Positions 1-5,420 of a stretch of 5,660 nt of DNA are shown piece after piece. Positions within the stretch are counted from its first letter, which is position 1; every line of letters begins with the position of its first letter. Made by a program: the position numbers and the translations under genes. The stretch is from assembly GCA_016844545.1 (NCBI GenBank), contig JAENJC010000097.1:1-5660 (forward strand), written 5' to 3'. Origin of the DNA: Deltaproteobacteria bacterium (GTDB lineage: Bacteria; Desulfobacterota; JAENJC01). The notes beneath the pieces were generated by a model. It worked only from the letters and a program-made list of their open reading frames with translations. It did not search any database and was not told the DNA's origin.

Positions 1-1
1 T

Positions 2-2359
2 TCTCACCTGTCAAACATCAAAGGCATTGAATCCACCGTCCGACAGATAGTTGCAAAGACAGAGCACCTTGAGTTAATACAACACAAGAGAGAGAAACTC
101 CAGTGGATTACAGAGGCTCTTGAAGGTTTTGATTCTATGCCGCTCTCTGACAAGAAGGAGAGTGTAATCAGGGCTATGGGGATAGTTGGGGAATTGCGGA
201 AAAATATAGAACCTCTCAACATCTCAACATCTGATATGCCTTCGGCATTTGACCTCCTTGCTTCTCAAAAAGCCCTTTCAGCCCCTATTCAGTCCATTAA
301 GGGGGTCGGTCCAAAGCTGGCCTCCCTCCTGGAGAAGAAGGGGATAAGGACGGTGGAGGATGCGCTGTACTTTATCCCCAGGGAGTATCAGGACAGGCGT
401 GAGATCAGGAAGATGTCGAGGGTTGAGATCGGAAAGGTTGAGACTGTAACAGGGGAGGTCCTAACTGTTGATACTGTTGGGTTCAAGGGGGGCAGGAAAA
501 AGGTCTTTGAGGTGATGGTTGGGGACGGGAGCGGAGTTATCGTAGGAAAATGGTTTCGCTTTAACCTCCAGTTTATGAAAGGGAGGTTTAAAAAAGGGGA
601 CAGGGTGATAATGACCGGGGAGGTAAGGGCCTTTGGCGGACAGAGGGAGATGCACCACCCTGATATTGAGCCTTTTGATGACACGGACAAGCTGAACTTC
701 GGCAGGATAGTGCCGGTATATCCGCTGACTGAAGGGCTTGGAGAGAAGACGTTAAGGAAGATAATAAGTCAGGTTATTGCAGTGTATGCAGATAACGTGA
801 TAGACGGCTTGCCCCAGGGAATAGTAATAGACAGGGGATTAATGCCTCTGAGGGAGGCGCTGGAGAAGGTCCATTTCCCTGTCAACACGGAAGATATAAC
901 TGCCCTGATGGCAGGCAGGTCTCCTGCACGCAGGAGGCTTATATTTGACGAGTTTTTTTTCCTGGAACTGGGGATGGCGCTGAGACATAAAGGAGTCACC
1001 ACGGAGAAGGGGATTCCAATGATCGATACGGGTGAGCTTACGGGGAGACTCAGAAAGCTCCTTCCATTTGCCCTGACCGTGGCGCAGGAGAGGGTGATAG
1101 GCGAGATAAAGAGGGATATGGCATCGGCACATCCGATGAACAGGCTGGTTCAGGGGGATGTGGGGTGCGGCAAGACCATAGTGGCCTTTATATCTGTCCT
1201 GATTGCTGTTGAAAGCGGTTGCCAGGCTGCTATCATGGCGCCGACCGAACTCCTTGCGGAGCAACATTTCCTTAATATTCACCGTTTTGCCGAATCTCTC
1301 GGCGTCAAGACGGCATTACTTACCAGCGGGGTAAAGGGTAAAGAGCGAGAGGCGATCCTTTCAGGGATAAGCAGTGGCGTGATCCATATCGTTATAGGCA
1401 CCCATTCGGTTATTCAGGATGCTGTGGAGTTCAAGTCCCTGGGCCTTGCAATAATTGATGAACAGCACAGGTTTGGCGTTGTTCAGAGGGGGATAATAAA
1501 GAAGAAAGGGGATAACCCCCATATCCTGGTCATGACGGCCACTCCTATTCCAAGGACGCTGGCCATGACGGTCTACGGGGACCTGGATATCTCTGTGATA
1601 GATGAGATGCCTCCAGGAAGAAGTCCTGTGGAGACCAGGATTTACAGCGAAAAAGAGAGGGAAAAGGTTTATGCAGTTATCAATAAAGAGGTGGAGGCCG
1701 GAAGGCAGGCATATGTAGTATATCCGCTTGTGGAGGAGTCTGAAAAGAGCGACCTCATGGATGCCACAAATATGGCTGAGAATATTAAGGTTGCCTTTCC
1801 TGATTTCAGGATAGCTTTATTGCATGGAAGGATGAAGGCAGAGGAAAAAGAGGGGGTGATGAAGGGATTCAAGGACAGGGAGATTGACATCCTTGTTGCA
1901 ACGACAGTCATCGAAGTCGGGATAGACGTCCCGAATGCCTCTGTCATGGTCATAGAGCATGCAGAGAGGTTCGGCCTTTCGCAGCTTCATCAGTTAAGAG
2001 GGAGGGTAGGGCGCGGTTCCCATAAGTCTCGCTGTCTCCTCCTTGCGCAGTATAAGAGGTCTGAGGATGCCTGGAAAAGGCTCAAGGTGATGGAGGATAG
2101 CACGGACGGTTTCAGGATAGCCGAGGTAGACCTGGAGATACGTGGGCCTGGCGACTTCCTTGGGACCCGTCAGTCGGGGATGCCTGATTTCAGAGTTGGA
2201 AGCATCATCAGGGATGCGAGGATACTGGATGAGGCAAAGACAGCCGCTTTCAGTGTTGTTGAGAATGATCCCGAACTGGCAAGGCCTGAGAATTCAATTC
2301 TAAGAGAGGTCTTGAGGGATAGGTGGAAGGGAAGGCTTGAACTGGCAGGAATAGGGTGA
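2..2359 (+). CDS. recG: ATP-dependent DNA helicase RecG (5'-partial)
   Basis: RecG is a superfamily 2 DNA translocase that remodels stalled replication forks and Holliday junctions in the cytoplasm. Numbered from the ATG at 137 (740 aa), the protein shows a helix-hairpin-helix-like KGVGPKLASLLEKKGI at 55-70, an OB-fold wedge region at about 95-190, Walker A GDVGCGKT at 340-347, motif Ia APTELLAEQH at 368-377, the DEQH box at 441-444, motif III TATPIPRT at 467-474, motif V ATTVIEVGIDVPNAS at 588-602, motif VI QLRGRVGRG at 619-627, and the C-terminal RGPGDFLGTRQSG element typical of RecG/Mfd at 669-681. All helicase motifs are intact. The frame stays open upstream of 137 to the window edge, adding 45 helix-like residues. 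This fits the N-terminal helical domain found in longer RecGs, and there is no convincing Shine-Dalgarno before 137. I therefore infer that the true start lies to the left of the window. The function is very secure and the start is unknown. Confidence 0.96.
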   Translation, partial: SHLSNIKGIESTVRQIVAKTEHLELIQHKREKLQWITEALEGFDSMPLSDKKESVIRAMGIVGELRKNIEPLNISTSDMPSAFDLLASQKALSAPIQSIKGVGPKLASLLEKKGIRTVEDALYFIPREYQDRREIRKMSRVEIGKVETVTGEVLTVDTVGFKGGRKKVFEVMVGDGSGVIVGKWFRFNLQFMKGRFKKGDRVIMTGEVRAFGGQREMHHPDIEPFDDTDKLNFGRIVPVYPLTEGLGEKTLRKIISQVIAVYADNVIDGLPQGIVIDRGLMPLREALEKVHFPVNTEDITALMAGRSPARRRLIFDEFFFLELGMALRHKGVTTEKGIPMIDTGELTGRLRKLLPFALTVAQERVIGEIKRDMASAHPMNRLVQGDVGCGKTIVAFISVLIAVESGCQAAIMAPTELLAEQHFLNIHRFAESLGVKTALLTSGVKGKEREAILSGISSGVIHIVIGTHSVIQDAVEFKSLGLAIIDEQHRFGVVQRGIIKKKGDNPHILVMTATPIPRTLAMTVYGDLDISVIDEMPPGRSPVETRIYSEKEREKVYAVINKEVEAGRQAYVVYPLVEESEKSDLMDATNMAENIKVAFPDFRIALLHGRMKAEEKEGVMKGFKDREIDILVATTVIEVGIDVPNASVMVIEHAERFGLSQLHQLRGRVGRGSHKSRCLLLAQYKRSEDAWKRLKVMEDSTDGFRIAEVDLEIRGPGDFLGTRQSGMPDFRVGSIIRDARILDEAKTAAFSVVENDPELARPENSILREVLRDRWKGRLELAGIG

Positions 2360-2392
2360 GCGCTACTCTTGGGACCGGGCAGGCTGATATAA

Positions 2393-2462
2393 CAGCTGTA
2401 AAGATTGTGAATGCACAGCCTCATGATAACTAGCTGATTTTCTATTTTCTTCTTGTTTTTTA
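2393..2462 (+). terminator. possible weak terminator after recG
   Basis: About 75 bases after the recG stop, a T-rich tract (2437-2461, with runs of four, four and six T) follows a poor stem. The candidate pairings are CAGCT 2393-2397 with AGCTG 2432-2436, or CAGC 2416-2419 with GCTG 2433-2436. A separate 6-bp inverted repeat, AGGCTG 2381-2386 with CAGCCT 2416-2421, overlaps. None of these is a strong hairpin, so the call rests mainly on position and the T-tract. The same T-rich DNA could simply be the upstream region of the 6S promoter. Confidence 0.22.
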
Positions 2463-2485
2463 ATGTTGAAAGTGATATCTATAAT
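2457..2485 (+). promoter_or_regulatory. putative sigma70-type promoter of 6S RNA
   Basis: A perfect TATAAT lies at 2480-2485. The -35 element is poor: TTTTTA at 2457-2462 gives a 17-bp spacer but matches TTGACA at only three positions. Initiation would be expected near 2491-2493. That is a few bases before the 5' end of the mature RNA inferred at 2498, consistent with the short 5' trimming known for E. coli 6S RNA. The -10 box is seen directly; its use as the 6S promoter is inferred from position. Confidence 0.55.
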
Positions 2486-2497
2486 GTAGAGGGTTAC

Positions 2498-2681
2498 ATT
2501 TCCCCTGCGATGTTCGTGATTGGATTAAAAATTTGAGCCAACAGTAACAGTACGGGAGCTTTCTCTCACTGTAGTGTGCAAGCCTCCACGAAAGAGGAGG
2601 ACGCCTTAAGCAGTAATAAAGCGCCCACTTGAATCGAAAAGGTTCAAATCTGTTATCCACACGGCAGTCGTGGGGGATTTT
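2498..2681 (+). ncRNA. ssrS: 6S RNA (RNA polymerase regulator)
   Basis: 6S RNA mimics an open promoter and binds housekeeping RNA polymerase holoenzyme, mostly in stationary phase. The 5' end, ATTTCCCCTGCGATGTTCG, closely resembles the E. coli 6S 5' end. The closing helix is 11 bp, pairing 2501-2511 with 2667-2677, including several G-U pairs. After a 3x3 internal loop, CGTG 2515-2518 pairs with CACG 2660-2663, then a 2-nt bulge, then TGGAT 2521-2525 pairs with ATCCA 2655-2659. The central bubble follows. Its 3' strand carries the hallmark small hairpin TTGAA 2629-2633 / TTCAA 2643-2647, preceded by GCCTTAA (2603-2609) as in E. coli. The apical hairpin is CCTCC 2583-2587 / GGAGG 2596-2600. 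The inferred length of 184 nt equals that of E. coli 6S. It lies upstream of a 5-formyltetrahydrofolate cyclo-ligase gene, as ssrS does of ygfA. The ends are inferred to within a few bases. Confidence 0.9.
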
Positions 2682-2684
2682 TTT
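2655..2684 (+). terminator. intrinsic-terminator-like hairpin at the 3' end of 6S RNA
   Basis: A local hairpin can form from ATCC 2655-2658 with GGAT 2675-2678 and CACG 2660-2663 with CGTG 2669-2672. A small internal loop separates the two stems (A2659 opposite G2673-G2674) and the apical loop is GCAGT. A T-tract of seven (2678-2684) follows at once. Stem, loop and T-tract are seen directly; termination is inferred. The hairpin uses bases that also form the closing helices of the folded 6S RNA, so the two structures exclude each other. If active, it would largely separate 6S transcription from the downstream cyclo-ligase gene. Confidence 0.5.
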
Positions 2685-2752
2685 GTGAGTTTATCCAAAA
2701 GGCATATGAAAATCGAGATACTAAAACAAGATTAAGGTCAGGGTGGGGATTG

Positions 2753-2971
2753 ATGTTTTTGGTTTTATTGACAATTGTTAGTTTGGCATCCATTGTAGTA
2801 AGGGTATGCGGCTATCTGCATTTAACTAAGCCCAGAGTGGGTGTTCTATATGTTGTCATGCCTCTTAATGTATTTAACGGGCACTCCTCCATCCAATATC
2901 TAAAGGGAACCAGGGTTTTAAATATGAGGAGCGCCAGACGGCTCCATTCTCCCTATTCCCCGCAGATTTAA
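2753..2971 (+). CDS. doubtful small ORF, possible one-helix membrane protein
   Basis: The reading frame gives 72 residues from ATG 2753; an adjacent in-frame TTG at 2750 is an alternative start. Residues about 2-22 form a hydrophobic stretch rich in L, V and I (FLVLLTIVSLASIVV) that could be a membrane segment or uncleaved signal, followed by GYLHLTKPRVG and a second short apolar patch (VLYVVMPLNVF). A G-rich GGTGGGG (2742-2748) precedes the start at workable spacing. The C-terminal third, rich in R, S, H and P, looks like translated non-coding DNA and overlaps a GGAGC/GCTCC inverted repeat (2928-2932/2941-2945). I do not recognise a family. It may be a real small protein, a decayed gene fragment or chance. 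Confidence 0.25.
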   Translation: MFLVLLTIVSLASIVVRVCGYLHLTKPRVGVLYVVMPLNVFNGHSSIQYLKGTRVLNMRSARRLHSPYSPQI

Positions 2972-3034
2972 TCTAGTTCTCTTGATTTTCCTATCCAGTT
3001 ACCCTCCAGTTTTACCGTAAAAAATATCAAAAAA

Positions 3035-3155
3035 GACGATAGTCGTCACTATGACACTAAGACTAAGACGCAAAGAAAAAAGAAATGAACTCTTACGCTT
3101 TTCTTTGAGACCTCGCTTAGAAGCGCCTACTTTTGGCTGCGCCTTCGCGGTAATT
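3035..3155. repeat. palindromic interspersed repeat (MITE-like) before the cyclo-ligase gene
   Basis: The core is an imperfect inverted repeat. The left arm at 3057-3079 (CTAAGACTAAG...GCAAAGAAAA) matches the reverse complement of the right arm at 3099-3120, with a spacer of about 19 bases. The right side continues into GCGCCTTCGCGG (3140-3151). This 'AAGACGCAAAGAAAA ... TTTTCTTTG...GCGCCTTCGCGG' style is familiar to me from non-coding repeats scattered through spacers of many environmental bacterial genomes. A small perfect inverted repeat, GACGA-TAG-TCGTC (3035-3047), flanks the left end. CGCTTAGAAGCG (3114-3125) is a further self-complementary segment inside the right arm. There is no coding capacity or transposase. 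Outer limits are uncertain and no target-site duplication could be assigned. Confidence 0.55.
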
Positions 3156-3177
3156 AAATTTTAACTGTGATGGGCTT

Positions 3178-3741
3178 ATGAAGGCAAAGATCAGACGGGA
3201 GATGATTGCAAGGCGGAACTCGATTTCTCGCGAAGAGATAATGGAGAAGAGCGCTATAATTCAGAAAAGAGTATTGGAACTGCCCATCTATCAAGAGTCA
3301 AAAACGATAGGGCTTTACGCCAGCTTCAATAATGAGGTTTCAACTTCTATTATCTTTGATAAGGCGCTTGAGGATGGGAAAAAAGTATTGTTCCCTTATA
3401 TAAGAAAGGCCGACAGGGAGCTCGCCTTTCTCCCTGTTCGTGGATTGGATGAGTTGGAGTTGGGGCAGTTCGGGATAATGACGCCGCCTTTTGGAGAGGG
3501 GAAAGACGATTATATAGGAGATCTAGAGCTTCTTGTAATACCGGGCGTTTCCTATGATTTAAAAGGCGGACGAATTGGCTATGGCGGAGGATTCTATGAC
3601 AGGACTTTACATAAACTTGCAAAGCTTCCCTTTATCCTGGCCCTGGCCTATGAGTTCCAGTTACTGGATGAATTGCCAATGCTTCCTCATGATATAAGGG
3701 TTAACGCCGTTGTTACTGAAAGAAGGGTGATAGTTCATTAG
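3178..3741 (+). CDS. ygfA: 5-formyltetrahydrofolate cyclo-ligase (5,10-methenyl-THF synthetase)
   Basis: This cytoplasmic enzyme uses ATP to convert 5-formyltetrahydrofolate to 5,10-methenyltetrahydrofolate, returning a storage or inhibitory folate to the one-carbon pool. The 187-aa length is typical. The basic N-terminus (KAKIRREMIARRNSIS, 2-17) is the usual start of the family. Further landmarks are GLYASFNNEVST at 45-56, KKVLFPYI at 68-75, IPGVSYD at 121-127, the signature glycine-rich motif GRIGYGGGFYDR at 131-142 (nucleotide/substrate loop), and the C-terminal LPHD (169-172) and VVTE (178-181). The ATG at 3178 is preceded only by a weak GATGGG (3169-3174), yet it places the family's N-terminus correctly. 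A short out-of-frame ATG at 3170 overlaps this start and stops within three codons. It lies downstream of 6S RNA, as in E. coli, but 490 bases of spacer including a repeat intervene. A likely terminator follows the stop. Confidence 0.94.
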   Translation: MKAKIRREMIARRNSISREEIMEKSAIIQKRVLELPIYQESKTIGLYASFNNEVSTSIIFDKALEDGKKVLFPYIRKADRELAFLPVRGLDELELGQFGIMTPPFGEGKDDYIGDLELLVIPGVSYDLKGGRIGYGGGFYDRTLHKLAKLPFILALAYEFQLLDELPMLPHDIRVNAVVTERRVIVH

Positions 3742-3748
3742 AAACAGC

Positions 3749-3791
3749 AGCAGGTTGGCCGATCAGCTCTTTTGTCCAGCCTGCTTTATTT
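3749..3791 (+). terminator. likely Rho-independent terminator after the cyclo-ligase gene
   Basis: AGCAGGTTGG (3749-3758) pairs with CCAGCCTGCT (3776-3785) over ten bases, with one T-G wobble and a 17-base loop. The sequence then runs TTATTTGT (3786-3793), a moderate T-tract. It starts eight bases after the stop codon. The long loop and interrupted T-tract make it weaker than a textbook terminator. If it works, rny is transcribed mainly from its own promoter. Confidence 0.6.
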
Positions 3792-3848
3792 GTACCGATT
3801 GGCACTCAAATAATAAATATTTGCCTATACTGGCATAATACCAAGTAA

Positions 3849-3883
3849 GCTTTCAATAACACTTAATTTAATTGTTTGAAAGC
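3849..3883. repeat. perfect 8-bp inverted repeat upstream of rny
   Basis: GCTTTCAA (3849-3856) and TTGAAAGC (3876-3883) are exact reverse complements around a 19-base, almost pure A/T centre (3857-3875). It ends 34 bases before the rny start. It could be a regulator-binding dyad or a hairpin in the rny leader, and no T-tract follows that would suggest a terminator. A smaller dyad, TGCC 3822-3825 / GGCA 3832-3835, lies just upstream. The symmetry is seen directly; any role is unknown. Confidence 0.5.
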
Positions 3884-3896
3884 AACTTGATATAAA
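3868..3896 (+). promoter_or_regulatory. candidate promoter for rny
   Basis: TATAAA at 3891-3896 is a reasonable -10 box, and TTAATT at 3868-3873 lies 17 bases upstream as a poor -35 match. If used, it would give a leader of about 15 bases containing the ribosome-binding site, and the dyad at 3849-3883 would overlap the -35 region like an operator. TATACT at 3826-3831 is another possible -10. The AT-rich context makes chance matches likely. Confidence 0.28.
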
Positions 3897-3904
3897 TAAA
3901 CACT

Positions 3905-3910
3905 GGAGGT
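3905..3910 (+). promoter_or_regulatory. strong ribosome-binding site of rny (decides a GTG start)
   Basis: GGAGGT is a near-perfect Shine-Dalgarno sequence, seven bases before the GTG at 3918. It supports that non-ATG codon as the start, which in turn gives the expected N-terminal membrane anchor of RNase Y. Confidence 0.85.
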
Positions 3911-3917
3911 AATAAAA

Positions 3918-5420
3918 GTGGAAACAATCTTGATAGCATTAATTGCCGTATTAGTAGGTCTTGCCGGCGGCTTTCTTCTCAGGAAGTTGGTAGCAGGCAC
4001 AAGGATTCAGGCAGACGAAAAGTTTGCCGAAAAGGTCTTGAATGATGCAAAGAGGGAGGCCGATACTATAAAAAAGGAGGCCATGCTCCAGGCTAAAGAC
4101 TACCTTTATCAGGCGAGGGGAGACTTTGAGAAGGAAAGCAAGGACAAGAGACTGGAGCTCCAGGGTATAGAAAAAAGGCTTGTCAGCAAAGAGGAAAATC
4201 TTGACAAGAAGCATGATCTTCTCGAGAAGAGGGAGAATGAGGCTGTCAAAAAGGAAAAGAGTCTTGCCTTTGCAGAATTGCAGGTACAGGAGAAAGAGAA
4301 GAAGTATACTGATATGATAGAGGAGGAAAGGAAAAAACTGGAGAGCATATCAGGTATTTCCTCGGAAGAGGCAAAGCAGCTGCTGATCGCCGACATGGAG
4401 AGCGAGGCCAGGCAGGATGCGGCTAAGATCATAAAGAAGATTGAGGACGAGACCAAGGAGGTCGCTGACGGCAAGGCGAAGGAGATAATCGCTACTGCAA
4501 TCCAGAGATATGCCGGTGAATATGTTGCTGAGAGGACAACCTCTGTCGTTCACCTGCCGAGCGATGAGATGAAGGGAAGGATCATAGGCCGGGAGGGCAG
4601 GAACATCAGGGCCCTGGAGGCGGCAACTGGAGTGGATTTTATTATTGATGATACACCCGAGGCTATCATAATATCCGGGCACAATCCTGTGAGGCGCGAG
4701 GTTGCAAGGCAGTCCATAGAAAAGCTTGTCACTGACGGCAGGATTCACCCCGCCAGGATCGAGGAGGTAGTTGCCAAAGTTTCACTGGAGATTGAAAACT
4801 CCATCAAGGTGGCAGGGGAGCAAGCGACCTTTGATACAGGCCTTCACGGGATACATCCCGAACTGGTCAAGCTTATAGGAAAGCTTAAGTACAGGACGAG
4901 CTACGCTCAGAATGTTTATGCCCATTCCATGGAGGTTGCCTTTATCTGCGGTGTTATGGCTGCGGAGCTTGGGATTAACCAGAAACAGGCAAAGAGGGCT
5001 GGCCTTCTCCACGACATAGGCAAAGCCGTTGACCACGAGGTTGAAGGTTCTCATGCGGTAATAGGGGCAGAGCTTGCCAAAAAATATGGAGAGCACCCAA
5101 GGGTTGTCCATGCGATCATGGCTCACCATGAGGAGGAGAAGCCGTCTACAGTCCTTGCCTTCATTGTGGCGGCTGCCGACGCCCTTTCAGCTGCAAGACC
5201 AGGGGCCAGAAGGGAGATGGTGGAGACCTATATAAAGAGACTTGAAGACCTGGAAAGAATCTCCACATCGTTCAAGGGGGTCAACAAGTCATACGCCATC
5301 CAGGCTGGAAGAGAGATAAGGGTGCTGGTGGAGCCTACAGAGATAAACGATGAGGCCTCACTTATGCTGGCAAGGGATATAGCGAGGAAGATAGAGAGCG
5401 AGATGACATATCCTAAGTAA
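3918..5420 (+). CDS. rny: ribonuclease Y (membrane-anchored endoribonuclease)
   Basis: RNase Y is an endoribonuclease that starts mRNA decay and processing at the inner face of the membrane. The 500-aa protein has the full family architecture: an N-terminal transmembrane helix at about 3-22 (ILIALIAVLVGLAGGFLL), a long charged coiled coil rich in K, E and R at about 30-190, a KH RNA-binding domain with GRIIGREGRNIR at 220-231 (GxxG loop), and an HD phosphohydrolase domain with H336, the metal-binding pair HD at 365-366 in GLLHDIGKA, MAHHEE at 401-406 and AAADALS at 418-424. The conserved C-terminal tail (RPGARREMVETYIKRL, then REIRVLVEP) is complete. All expected catalytic residues are visible. 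Translation starts at GTG behind a strong GGAGGT. The stop codon overlaps the ymdB start, so the two form an operon. Confidence 0.97.
   Translation: METILIALIAVLVGLAGGFLLRKLVAGTRIQADEKFAEKVLNDAKREADTIKKEAMLQAKDYLYQARGDFEKESKDKRLELQGIEKRLVSKEENLDKKHDLLEKRENEAVKKEKSLAFAELQVQEKEKKYTDMIEEERKKLESISGISSEEAKQLLIADMESEARQDAAKIIKKIEDETKEVADGKAKEIIATAIQRYAGEYVAERTTSVVHLPSDEMKGRIIGREGRNIRALEAATGVDFIIDDTPEAIIISGHNPVRREVARQSIEKLVTDGRIHPARIEEVVAKVSLEIENSIKVAGEQATFDTGLHGIHPELVKLIGKLKYRTSYAQNVYAHSMEVAFICGVMAAELGINQKQAKRAGLLHDIGKAVDHEVEGSHAVIGAELAKKYGEHPRVVHAIMAHHEEEKPSTVLAFIVAAADALSAARPGARREMVETYIKRLEDLERISTSFKGVNKSYAIQAGREIRVLVEPTEINDEASLMLARDIARKIESEMTYPK

Noticed and set aside
839..1282. Open reading frame of 147 codons on the - strand inside recG.
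   Set aside because: It is antisense to the intact helicase motifs I and Ia, has no recognisable domain, and is a by-product of the recG codon pattern.
2466..2471. TTGAAA as the -35 box for the 6S promoter.
   Set aside because: It is only 8 bases from the TATAAT at 2480, far too close for a -35/-10 pair.
2460..2660. 66-codon reading frame on the - strand across the 6S RNA gene.
   Set aside because: The DNA is explained by RNA secondary structure on the + strand, and the peptide has no protein-like features.
2926..2945. GGAGC/GCTCC inverted repeat near the end of the small ORF as a terminator.
   Set aside because: The stem is only 5 bp and no T-tract follows, so there is no support for termination.
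3035..3155. CRISPR-like repeat in the spacer before the cyclo-ligase gene.
   Set aside because: There is one palindromic unit with unequal arms, with no regularly spaced direct repeats and no spacers.
3800..3825. Sigma54-like promoter: TGGCAC (3800-3805) and TTGC (3821-3824) upstream of rny.
   Set aside because: The elements are separated by 15 bases instead of the required 5, about one helical turn too many, so they cannot act as a -24/-12 pair.
4350..4748. Open reading frame of 132 codons on the - strand inside rny.
   Set aside because: It lies opposite the coiled-coil and KH coding region, has no ribosome-binding site or family resemblance, and is explained by constraint on the sense strand.
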